Shown here: positions 54,418 through 64,000 of the stretch, piece by piece
Position numbering within the stretch: position 1 is the stretch's first letter
Layout of the letters: each line of letters starts with the position of its first letter
From: Poecilobothrus nobilitatus
Taxonomy: Eukaryota > Arthropoda > Insecta > Diptera > Dolichopodidae
Assembly: GCA_947095535.1 (NCBI GenBank)
Contig: OX352772.1
Coordinates: 251,491,946-251,555,945 of the forward strand
DNA: 64,000 nucleotides
Direction: 5' to 3'
Position numbers and translations under genes: made by a program
Notes under the pieces: model-generated
Database searches by the model: none
Seen by the model: the letters and a program-made list of their open reading frames with translations, nothing else
What the model was told of the DNA's origin: nothing

Positions 54418-55474
54418 GTCGTATCAAAAAATATTTTATGGCAAAGTTCTTCCTCTTTCCTTGTGTAAGTATTTTTTCTTAATAATTGTTCTCATAATAT
54501 TTTTCTATTACGAAATATTCTCAAAAAAACTTAAAAATGATACTAGTAATCTATTACTTTCGGTTGTCCGATTTGCTCCGAAAGCTTATCAATCCGAAAT
54601 ATTTACGTCAAAACCTTAAATATGATATTTCAAGAAATTCCCATCAGTCATTTAAGCTGTATTTTTGCCCACAAACATACCCATACACCCACAACCACAC
54701 ATACATCCACCCACATACACACACACAGCCAGACAGACATCACGCTAAAAATATGTTTACAGCCTTCTACGAACTGGATGATCATCAAAAAAAAAATAAA
54801 ACTTACTAAATGATACAAATATAAAAATTTTTACATATAATATACCTTGCCAACCGAGAAACCTAAAACTTTACTATTAAAGGGTTCACACGGTGAATAT
54901 GAACTCGAAATGATACTGAAATTGAAATGGCTTCCATAAAATAATTCAAACAATATTCAGTTTTCAAACGTAATCAAATTCAATACCAGGAATTCAATAC
55001 GAAACCAAATAAAACCAGGAATTTACTTAGTGCAAATATCCAATAAAACATCAATAAACAATGTTAAAGAAGTAGAAGTATAAAATAATCAAATAGTGAA
55101 TTGAGAAAATTTAATAAAATATTAAATAATGTAATGCAGAAGATGCCACTGATATGGACACGCCTCATCAAACTGTGCAATGGATTATAAGGGTTATAGG
55201 TGTGTTAAATTTAAACATAAGCGTGAACCAGGGCAATGCAAAATTGAAAACTAAAAAAAAATAAAAAAATTTTGCAGTGATGATGGGCATCCGACATCAT
55301 ATAGAGGGTGTAAAATTTACAAAGAGCTACAAAAGAAAATCAAGGAAAAGAGAAAAACATAAAAGAAATTCGAAGCAACAAAATCGCAATGATTAAGAAT
55401 GCAAGTAGAACAGGACGTTCAATGCAGATACGACTAAGCTTTTCACAACACTTAACACAGTTCAATTAAATAAT
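54418..55474 (+). repeat. 1.06-kb insertion, duplicate of 58205-59270 (Jockey-type 5' part and ORF1)
   Basis: It starts at TCGTATCAAAAAATATT after a shared GTTAAAG and ends at TTCAATTAAATAAT; these are the same limits that 58205-59270 has on its left and where homology stops on its right. It holds a CA/CACCCA-rich tract (54670-54730) and near its end 'SYRGCKIYKELQKKIKEK', a trace of a Jockey-type gag ORF1. The flanks GCCGCAGACAGAAAAGTGGG and GCCGCAGATAGGAAAGAGGG are imperfect direct repeats of about 45 bp. Confidence 0.7.
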
Positions 55475-55998
55475 GCCGCAGATAGGAAAGAGGGTCAGTC
55501 TTAAGCATGGGGAGGTAAACTACTACCTCACGTAGTTCCTAAGCGGACACGGATGCTTTCTTTCGTACCTTCATAAGATGGGACGAGTCGAGACACCTGA
55601 ATATTTCTATTATGGGAGAGGCAGAGATGATGCAGAATACGTGATCTTCCACTGGGATCGGTGGACGGATGGCAGAGCTGTAGTTGAAGAGATACTCGGA
55701 CCGTTGTCACCAGACAATATAGTACATGCTTGAAGCAGAAGAAAACTGGCGTCTGGTGGCGGAGTTCGTGCTAAACACGCTTCACAACAAGAATCTAGAG
55801 GCTGAGGCTGCAGGTCCGCAGGGACAAGTGTGAGCCTTGTGCCTATTTGATAAGGACCAGCGTGAAGCAATGTGAAAAACGGTACCGGGCTGGTATTCTT
55901 GGTGTTAAGGGGGTTTTAGCCGGTAGTCCACCTGATCCCAGGATGGGAGTCAGACACTCTGTGCGTAAATGCAATTCTCTTTTCGGAACAAAAAAAAA
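55475..55998 (+). pseudogene. R1-clade RT C-terminal region
   Basis: 'KHGEVNYYLT', 'GHGCFLSYLHKMGRVETPE', 'YGRGRDDAEYVIFHWDRWTD', 'VVEEILGPLSPDNIVHA', 'EENWRLVAEFVLNTLHNKNL' is the usual end of R1 proteins ('C..C...DDAEH..F.C.rW'), with the Cys and His of the knuckle partly replaced (Tyr, Trp). A stop lies near 55830, followed by the 3' untranslated part. Confidence 0.75.
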
Positions 55999-56022
55999 AT
56001 TATTATTTTTATTATTATTATT

Positions 56023-58200
56023 AGACCCTCCGTTTGAAAGCTACCGACGTAACCACTACCATGAGTCAGATATAATTAATTTCATAAATGAATTTTGTTT
56101 CCTAAGTTTCTCCATAATTTCCACTTGGTTCATTTTATTATTCATATTCTCTTCAAGCATTTTGAACTCAATATTGAACGTGCTCGAAAATTGGGGTAAT
56201 CGAATTCGTTCCTACAAAAGAAGTCGTGAAAGCCATTGGAATGACGTTTTATGCACAACTTAATTGTATCTATTGTACTTCACATTAAATAAAAAAACAT
56301 TTGATTTTCCTTAACAATTAAACTGGAAAACCCTATATATTTATGGTAGAACAATCCATCCCCGAATATTTAAAGGCTTCATTATAAGTGTTTTTACAAA
56401 CACCAGCACATTCTAATCGGGTTCACCTCTTTATTTTTGTTTTTCATTTATGGCACGCAGCCATTTATGTTCAATTTTTTACCAATTTTTTTTTTTTAAG
56501 AAAAGCGCTGACTTAGTTAGTTAAATTTAATTAAATTATATCTTCGTATTTTATTATTTTAATATAATGAAAAATTGAAAAGATAATATTACAAGTAGAC
56601 TGATAGGCATTATAATTTATAACGGGTTTGTACGGGTATTTAAGAATTGTTGAGGACAACAGCTGTATTTTTCTTCTCTTTTATATATGTATTTTTGTAC
56701 ATATACATATTTGCTTATTTTTCTGTTGTTATATTTTCATATTTTGTTGAATTTTCAATTTGTAAATTTTAGTTAAATTAGATACCGAAAACTGAAAATA
56801 ACTGCACTATAAAATTTTACCCTTCGTGGAGTTAATCAACCAGAAATTTTTTCTACATATTTTTTTTATAATAAATTTAATTTTTTTATTTATGATGAAT
56901 TCTTTTCTTTTCTAAATTACTTATATTTGTAATTTTTATATAATATAAGCTTTAATATTAGTTTTTGTATGTGGAAGTGTTTCAAAAGCATTATTAAATG
57001 TACTAATTATTAATTAGTAGTATGTAATTATTGGAAATGTACTTAATTAACCAAAATGTATTCAACATATGTATATACTTACTTATTTATAAATTATTAT
57101 CCTTTAATATTTCATCCCAGTTCATTTGAGTTAGTTTTTAAAGTTCTTAATTTGTGTATAATAAAATACAAATGTTAGAAAGTTTTATATTATTTTATTG
57201 ATACAAATATAATTTTCACTATATACGAGTACATCAAAAATTGTTTTCCTGCACAAACTTTGATCAGATTCAGATTATTAAATCAATAAAATATAATTCA
57301 ATTTTTTATTTGCTATGGCAATATTAAAATGTCAGCGTATAGTTGCTAGGTGTTCTTCAGGGTTTTTGCAAGTAAATAGCAACGTAGCTTCAATGATTAA
57401 GATTAATTGGTTAAAAAATTTAGACTCAATGCTGCAAAGGTTTTGAAACTGTAACTAAACTATTGCAGGAGATAACTTTCACTGTGAAGAATAATGCTTT
57501 TTCACAGTTTTCAGTTAATCGGTTAAAAGGTTTAGGCTAACGAGCAAGAAATTCTGAAATATTTAGTGTCTGACTTTGCAACGCATTAACGGAGCTTAAT
57601 AAAAATTTGTCGCACACTTTTTTTAATATTATAAAATTCACTTAGAAAATAAAAACGAATCGTTCAATAAAATTGTAAAGCTGGGAAACTACTATCACAA
57701 ATTTGAGTCGATTTTGAACTCAATCGAACAAATCAGCGCAATAAAAAAATTTAAAAAAATATTTAGACCCTCGTGCTCTTAGTCAGAACAATAAAAGGAA
57801 AACGAAAAAACGAAAAATTGTCCCTCTTGCGTTAATAAATTAAAAAAAACAGATTTTTAATCCCGTTAACATGGGATAATATTTCTGCAAAGTTTGAAGT
57901 TGCCAAATCGTTTAGCTTGCAGAATTAAAAACTAAAAACCGTTAATTGGCACCGTCAACTGAACAGAATACAATATAGCGTACAGTATTTTCCAGGCCAT
58001 TCCATTTTTTTGGTAAATTTCATTTGAATGGTTCTTAAGTTATAAGCAAAGAAACAAATAGACAAACTTTCCTCTTTATATAATGTGAAACAGGGAAAAC
58101 AAAAAAAAATAAACCGAGGAAACGTGTTTTGAATTTGAATTTTACAGTTTGAATTTTGCGTCATCAAAAAATATAGTATATAAATAGAAAAAAAATTAAA
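56023..58200. other. AT-rich stretch, mostly unassigned
   Basis: 56585-56692 on the minus strand is a remnant of the family B 5' end (AATACAGCTGTTGTCCTCAAC then AAATACCCGTACAAACCCG). 57340-57960 has the feel of a diverged Helitron-like body (a CAAATCGTTTAGC motif as at 26158) but shows no core. No gene was recognised. Confidence 0.45.
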
Positions 58201-58204
58201 TAAA

Positions 58205-60300
58205 AGTTAAAGTCGTATCAAAAAATATTCTATGGCAAAGTTCTTCCTCTTTCCTTGTGTAAGTATTTTTTCTTAATAATTTTTCTCATAATATTTTTCT
58301 ATTACGAAATATTCTCAAAAAACTTAAAAATGATACTAGTAATCTATTACTTTCGGTTGTCCGATTTGCTCCGAAAGCTTATCAATCCGAAATATTTACG
58401 TCAAAACCTTAAATATAATATTTCAAGAAATTCCCATCAGTCATTTAGGCTGTATTTTTGCCCACAAACATACCCATACACCCACAACCACACACATACA
58501 TCCACCCACCCACACACACACAGCCAGACGGACATCACGCTAAAAATATGTTTACAGCCTTCTACAAACTGGATGATCATCAAAAAAAAAAATAAAACTT
58601 ACTAAATGATACAAATATAAAAATTTTTACATATAATATACCTTGCCAACCGAGAAACCTAAAACTTTACTATTAAAGGGTTCACACGGTGAATATGAAC
58701 TCGAAATGATACTGAAATTGAAATGGCTTCCAGAAAATAATTCAAACAATATTCAGTTTACAAAAGTAATCAAATTCAATACCAGGAATTCATACAAAAG
58801 CTAATAAAACCATCAATTTACTTAGTGCAAATATCCAACAAAACGTCAATAAACAATGTTAAAGAAGTAGAAGTATAAAATAATCAAATAGTGAATTGAG
58901 AAAATTTAATAAAATATTAAATAATGTAATGCAAAATATGCCACTGATATGGACACGCCTCGTCAAACTGTGCAATGGATTATAAGGGTTATAGGTGTGA
59001 TAAATTTAAAGATAAGCATGAACCAGGGCAATGCAAAATTGAAAACTAAAAAAAAATAAAAAAATTTTACAGTGATGATGGGCATCCGACATCATATAGA
59101 GGGTCTAAAATTTACAAAGAGCTACAAAAGAAAACCAAGGAAAAGAGAAAAACATAAAAGAAATTCGAAGCAACAAAATCGCAATGATTAATAATGCAAG
59201 TAGAACAGGGCGTTCAATGCAGATACGACTAAGCTTTTCACAACACTTAACATAGTTCAATTAAATAATACTAACAATATTAACACAACTAGTAGTAGTA
59301 TTTACTAATAATAGTAATTAGTAAATTCAATAAATACAAATCAATCAAAAACTTTTAAATTAAAGAATTTTAAAATAATCATTCAGAATCAAAATATGAA
59401 AATAAATAATCTGATAATATATTAAATTTAAATATACTTCTTTCAATGTTAATTTGCTCATATCTCGTTATAAGAATAATTTTATCTGATTCATGTAAAA
59501 ATTGGTATGATGTGAATCATTATTACATTCATTATATGCGGCTCAAGATGAGCTAACTTGCTTCAAAAAAGAAATTAGTAGTATTTTCAGAGTTAGAACT
59601 AAAAAAAAAGTGAAACTACTATGTTATAGCAGGGAACTTAAATGCAAAACATAAAAATTAGAGAAATAACCATAGTAATTGACGAGGGAAATTAAATATA
59701 TTTATTGAAGATAAATAAATTAGTAATAAAATGAAATGATACACTTCTTACTATCCTACATTTCCCAGTAGTAATGTATAGGGCACAAGATCATAAGGTA
59801 CTACATTTTCATACTAACATGAGCAACTTAAATTCAAAATTAGAAAAATTAGAAATAAATCATCCATGTAATTATAATAAAATTAATAAAAAACTTTTTA
59901 ATAGAATGCCATGGAAAAATATAACGCTAAAACAAATAATTCAACCTTCCCATTAGTACTAAATAACAAAAACTTTACAATTGAGGAAATATACAGCTAC
60001 TTAAACAAAATAACCGAAATAATTGCATATTATGCCATAACTTAAACAACTTCAAAAATTGCAACTAAAGACTCACACAGCAAATATAGGACCACATTAA
60101 TAATAATAAGTTGCAAGCTTCCAAAAAATTAACAATAAAAAAAATACATTTAATTCTAAAAATCAGCATCAATATTTTTATTTTTAGATATAGACGCTAA
60201 ACCTATTAAAAGCCCACTTAAATAATAATAAAAAATTAATAAAAGATAACATAATAATAGAATTAAATAGATATTAGGATATTAAGTTAAAAAATGTATA
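58205..60300 (+). mobile_element. Jockey-type LINE, 5' part to endonuclease, decayed
   Basis: The 5' part equals 54418-55474. It then continues with an ORF1 trace ('SYRG.KIYKEL', 59095-59130) and an endonuclease trace at 59630-60110: 'AGNLNAKHKN' (normally GD.NAKH), 'PLVLNNKNFTIEEIYSYLNK', 'IATKDSHSKY'. Most frames are broken. The RT is not visible. This copy shows that the 1.06-kb piece inside the R1 element is the 5' section of a longer LINE. Confidence 0.6.
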
Positions 60301-60689
60301 ACCAACAAGCCCTAAAATGCTAAAACAGAACAACAAAACAGTGCAAAAAACCAGCTGTCTTCACCACAGGACCGACCACTATTACACGAAAAGTATATTG
60401 CCAAACTTCATAGATTTTTTACATAATTATTTGTATCAAAGTAAAAGAACTTCTAATAATTTAGCATCCTTTTTTTAATTCAATAACAATAATACGAAAT
60501 GAGTTAATCGTAGAAATATATTTAAAACCGACATATGCTGAAAAGTTGAAACAATATATTCCGGTAATAGTCAAACAAAAAACAAATAATCAAGAAAGCT
60601 AAAAAAGGAAAGCTGACTTAAAAAAAATGTAGATATATGTAAATTACCAATTGAAATGAATTGAAATGAAGTGCATATACCTAAACCAT

Positions 60690-61169
60690 ATAATCCTAAA
60701 ATAGTTTTGAGTGGTATGGATGAAAAATTATCTAATGATCAAATTGTGAGTGCAATTTAAACACAAAATAAAATAGGGTGTAAAAAAATTGAATGTTTAA
60801 AAGCATATCGTTCATATAAAAATAATAATACATATATATAACACAATTATAGAATGAGATAATGAAGCTTTTAAAAAAATTATGGACTTAAAAAAATTAA
60901 AAATAGGATGCAATAAATGTGTAGTTTATGAAAAAATTAGTATTTTAAGATGTTTTAAATGTCGAGGATATAATCATACATCCAAACATTGTGCGGAAGA
61001 AAAAGCTGGCTGTCACCGTTGTGGCGAATTTGAGGATAATAAAGACGATTGTAAAAAAAATATAAATGAAATTAAATGCATAAACTGTGTTAAAATTAAA
61101 GAAAAGTTTAATTTAAATGATAGTGAATGTGTCACGTCCCATTTAACTTTTAGTTCAGAGTGCAAATAA
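60690..61169 (+). pseudogene. CR1-like LINE ORF1 (gag-like, zinc knuckles)
   Basis: 'PKIVLSGMDEKLSNDQIVSA', then 'KIMDLKKLKIGCNKCVVYEK', 'ISILRCFKCRGYNHTSKHC', 'GCHRCGEFEDNKDDC' and 'IKCINCVKIKEKFN'. The open part is 60882-61169 (95 codons). It is the C-terminal half of a gag-like ORF1 with one good CCHC knuckle, a second with Glu-Phe-Glu in place of the His spacing, and a C..C start of a third. It binds element RNA in the family. The N-terminal half is broken by stops at 60755 and 60840. It belongs with the endonuclease that follows. Confidence 0.7.
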
Positions 61170-61239
61170 ATCAAATAAATTTAAAACAGCATTCTAAGCA
61201 TATAGGATATTAGCAATTACAGTGCGTTAAGTTTATATA

Positions 61240-62140
61240 CAAGGATTAGTAAATAACTTTACTGAACTTGAAATATTAATAAATGATGTTTATTTTGAAA
61301 TAGTGTGCTTAACAGAAACTCATTTAGTTGATATTGATAATAATTCTTTGATTCAAATAGATAATTACAATATATTTAGAGTAAACAGTCACTCCAGGCA
61401 TACTGGTAGTATAATAAAAAGTGATAATATTGAAAATAAATTATGGATATTAATTTTGAAATTAAATTGTGATAATATTGAATTTTATGTAAATGGGCTG
61501 TATAGGTCACCAGGACAATTAAATATAGAATCTTTTTCATGCATTTTAATAATCTTGTTTATGATATTTTGTTTAATAAAGAAAATGTAATTATAATGGG
61601 GTAATAAGATGATTGAAAATAATGATATACATAAATGATAGTGCATATAAACAAATAGTGACTGATTATACCAGAATGGCTAAGGGGTCTAAAACTTTAA
61701 TTGATTGAATAATTACGAATATCTATAACAATATTGAAGCTAAAGTTAATAGTCAGTACAAAATATCTGACCATGAAACTATAGAAGTTCAAATAAAAAG
61801 TAATAAAAATCTAAAAGTAATTAATAAAAAAGTAAAAGTTGTGAAATACAATAAAGAGAGGTTAATAAATAAAGTAATTCGTAATGACATTTGCACAATA
61901 TATTATATAGATTGAATATAAAAGCAAATAAATTTAGTAACAGTTTGCACAATATTATTAATGAATTTGTACATGAAATAAATATAAATGGAACTGAAAA
62001 TAAATGGTACAATAGTAATTTAAATAGATTAAAAATGCAAAAAATAAATATGTATGAAAAAGCAAGATTCACAATTGATGTGAATGATTGGAATAATTAT
62101 AAAAGAGTTAGAAATTTATATAAAAAAAATTTGAAATTTT
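61240..62140 (+). pseudogene. CR1-like LINE endonuclease and linker
   Basis: The open stretch 61303-61590 gives 'MCLTETHLVDIDNNSLIQI', 'YNIFRVNSHSRHTGSIIK', 'VNGLYRSPGQLNIESF'. A broken part follows with 'MAKGSKTLIDWIITNIYNNI', 'KISDHETIEVQIKS' (end of endonuclease) and the linker 61891-62142 'NIINEFVHEININGTENKWY', 'NDWNNYKRVRNLYKK'. The catalytic Glu (TETH) and the SDH block are present; the GD.N block is lost near 61600. The RT is absent. Confidence 0.7.
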
Positions 62141-62229
62141 AAAATAGATATAAGAATGCCAAAAATAGATAAGAACATAAAAGGGTATATCATGGTAACA
62201 ATAAGTATAAGTGATAATCCATATCTGGA

Positions 62230-62770
62230 CTTAGGTCAGATATTGGAGAAGATTATCTTATTCACAAAATATAAAAATGTAATGAAGTTAGCGCTAGCAT
62301 AAAATGATAAAATATTTGAAGAAATTGAAATTAATAAATTTAAAACATTGTACAATGAGATAATTAATAATAATAATGAAATACATAAACTAAAAATATT
62401 AATATATACCCCACCAATTGAATTTACGAATGATATAACAAAAGAAAGCATAATAAGAGAATTTCATGACACTCCACAAAGAGGTCACGCATGACGCAGG
62501 TATAAAGAAAATTATATATAAAATAAAACAGCGATATATATGGAAAAACTTAAACAAAATGGTGAAAAGTCATATAAATAATTGTAAAAAATATGCTAAA
62601 AATAAAATTATAAAACACATTAAAGAAAATCTCGTCATAACCAACACACCAACCGCAACTTTTGAACAAATAAGCATGCATACTGTAGGACCACTAAAAC
62701 TTTGTAACAATTATAGATACATTTACCAACAGATTTTCAAACAAATACACAAATAAATTATTTAAATTAT
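62230..62770 (+). pseudogene. Gypsy-type LTR retrotransposon integrase, N-terminal part
   Basis: 'KLKILIYTPPIEFTNDITKE' and 'SIIREFHDTPQRGHA', a one-base shift, then 'GIKKIIYKIKQRYIWKNLNK', 'MVKSHINNCKKYAKNKIIKH' and 'FEQISMHTVGPLKLCNNYRY'. This is the H2C2 zinc-binding domain and the start of the DDE core of a Ty3/Gypsy integrase. The second Cys of CKKC is Tyr, and the first catalytic Asp (normally S.D.vGP) is His. No LTR or other pol domains are seen nearby. Confidence 0.8.
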
Positions 62771-62774
62771 TTGA

Positions 62775-63685
62775 AAAATTAAAAAAGCAAAAATGAGTAT
62801 AAAAAAATCGAAGTGAATATGTCTGGAACATGGAGTAAACATATAAACTCATCGAGCTTTTTGAATTACATCCCAAAAAAATCTTAACGTTATTGCCAAT
62901 CTTTCTGCAGCTCAAATTGATTCTCGCATGTTTGTGTTTTGTTTGTGAATATTTTGTTTAACTTTTCCTAGCAAAAAATTTAAATTTGAATGGGATATAC
63001 GTAAAAAACTTTTATACGAATTTGGATCATCAACTGTTAACTCGTTTAACAAATCTTTATAGAATCCAACAGTATGTCTTCTCTGAATCCATTCTCGAAC
63101 CCAATATTTTCTATTTTTTTTATGATTTTTTTAATAATTAAATAACACACGCTAGCTGCCGTAGCTTTTAATTATTCGGAATTCATTTTTGAAATAACTG
63201 TTTGCAACAAACTAATCTATTTTGAACTCAATTATATTTATTACTCTCCCACACATCTGCCATATACAAAAATACGTAGATCGTGTAAACAGTCGCTAGA
63301 GAAAAATCTATATATCTACAAGAAATTTGTCTACCAATGTTTTCGTAAAGCGAATTTTCAGTAGAGTTTCACTCTCGTGTAAACAAATTTGGTAGAGTAA
63401 ACTTTTGTTTCCGTAGAGCTCTACCAATTTTAGTTTCACATGTGTATTTACCTTTAAGACATGAAAGAAGAAATAAATTAGACAGTCCTTATAATGGCCA
63501 TATAAAATATTAAAAACTGACAATGTAAATTCAGTAGGCAATAAAAATAAAAGACAAAAATAAATTAGTGCACAATAACAACCTTAAATTCTTCACTAAA
63601 GCAAAAATAATGCTAAACAATATATAGTAATAATAAAGATAAAAACAAAAATTGTAGAAATAACTATCAATATTAACAAAATATA
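62775..63685. other. AT-rich stretch, nothing recognised
   Basis: No coding signal that I trust. At 63290-63440 short motifs such as GTAGAG and GTGTAAAC recur irregularly. Confidence 0.5.
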
Positions 63686-63690
63686 ATTAT

Positions 63691-64000
63691 ACCCGTACGA
63701 TAGGATCGGGTATAATAAAATTACTCCTCCGTTTGTAACACCTCGAAATAAGCGAGCTAGATATACCTTCAAAGGTATGGATCGGATCAGAAAAAAATTC
63801 CAAGACTTTTGAGCCATGTCCGTCCGTCCGTCCGTCAGCACGCTAACTCAAAAACTAAGCAAGCTAGGATCTTGAAATTTACACAAAATATTCTGGGAGT
63901 AATTTGTAGGTTCCCTATTTTTTTTGGTTGAGTTTGGACCAAGCCTTAGGGTAGCTTTCGAACACCTAACTTTTAGATCCCCACATTTTTTTTGAAATAG
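63691..64000 (-). mobile_element. Family B Helitron-like element, 3' part, cut by the window end
   Basis: It is the reverse complement of the 3' part of 25194-26788: the hairpin end ATACCCGTACGATAGGATCGGGTAT at 63690, AACACCTCGAAATAAGCGAGC, the GTCC repeat core at about 63818-63836, and the body to 64000. Identity with the copy at 26470-26788 is very high by eye. Confidence 0.8.

Larger units (their letters stand above)
51986..55998 (+). mobile_element. R1-clade LINE, interrupted and decayed
   Basis: It begins at ACAACTCCGATCTGCCCG right after array 3, runs through endonuclease and RT, is interrupted by another element at about 54418-55474, resumes with the C-terminal Cys/His region and 3' region, and ends in an A run followed by TTATTATTTTTATTATTATTATTAG (55998-56022). 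So it too lies inside an ATT tract. It is clearly richer in G+C than the surroundings. Confidence 0.8.

Noticed and set aside
55847..56263. 138-codon ORF after the R1 element
   Set aside because: It spans the R1 3' region, an ATT tract and unrelated DNA, with no conserved pattern.

Overview
The window reads as one dense island of transposable elements in an AT-rich animal genome. I found no confidently recognisable host gene. The likely source is an insect, most plausibly a higher fly. Several non-autonomous repeats carry the dipteran mini-me/DINE-type core (a GTCC-rich proto-microsatellite beside a conserved core followed by AT repeats). The rest is what an insect repeat island usually holds: Polintons, CR1/Jockey, RTE and R1 LINEs, piggyBac, Gypsy and SINEs. 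No prokaryotic operons, CRISPR arrays or rRNA were seen.

Layout. 1-5750: a decayed Polinton with PolB (minus), a poly-Asn small protein (minus), an integrase tail (plus) and a short PPP1R15/GADD34-like ORF (minus). A 2.35 kb Helitron-like repeat built of about 147-bp units splits its PolB gene. 5750-9630: AT-rich DNA, a repeat remnant, degenerate ATT repeats, a gag zinc knuckle and a tRNA-headed SINE. 9633-19340: the 5' half of a piggyBac, then CR1-like LINE pieces on both strands. 20098-28390: a second broken Polinton with PolB, two minus-strand small ORFs including a second PPP1R15-like ORF, capsid proteins and the adenain-like protease. A second Helitron-like element interrupts it. 28590-41317: a tandem segmental duplication. 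Each unit holds the 147-bp-type repeat, a Polinton integrase and a LINE RT. A nearly intact LINE is inserted in the second unit. 41460-43582: a LINE 3' part and the 3' half of a piggyBac. 44098-56022: three (ATT)n arrays with two RTE-type LINE copies and an R1-clade LINE set between them. 56030-64000: Jockey-type and CR1-type LINE remnants, a Gypsy integrase fragment and another Helitron-like repeat end.

Almost all ORFs carry stops, frameshifts or lost catalytic residues, so the region should be read as layered remnants. The piggyBac halves at 9633 and 43582 could be the outer shell of a nested insertion stack of about 34 kb. The best candidate for new biology is the short PPP1R15-like ORF found in both Polinton regions. 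It resembles the PP1-binding, eIF2alpha-dephosphorylating core of GADD34/CReP and would make sense as an anti-shutoff factor of a virus-like element.
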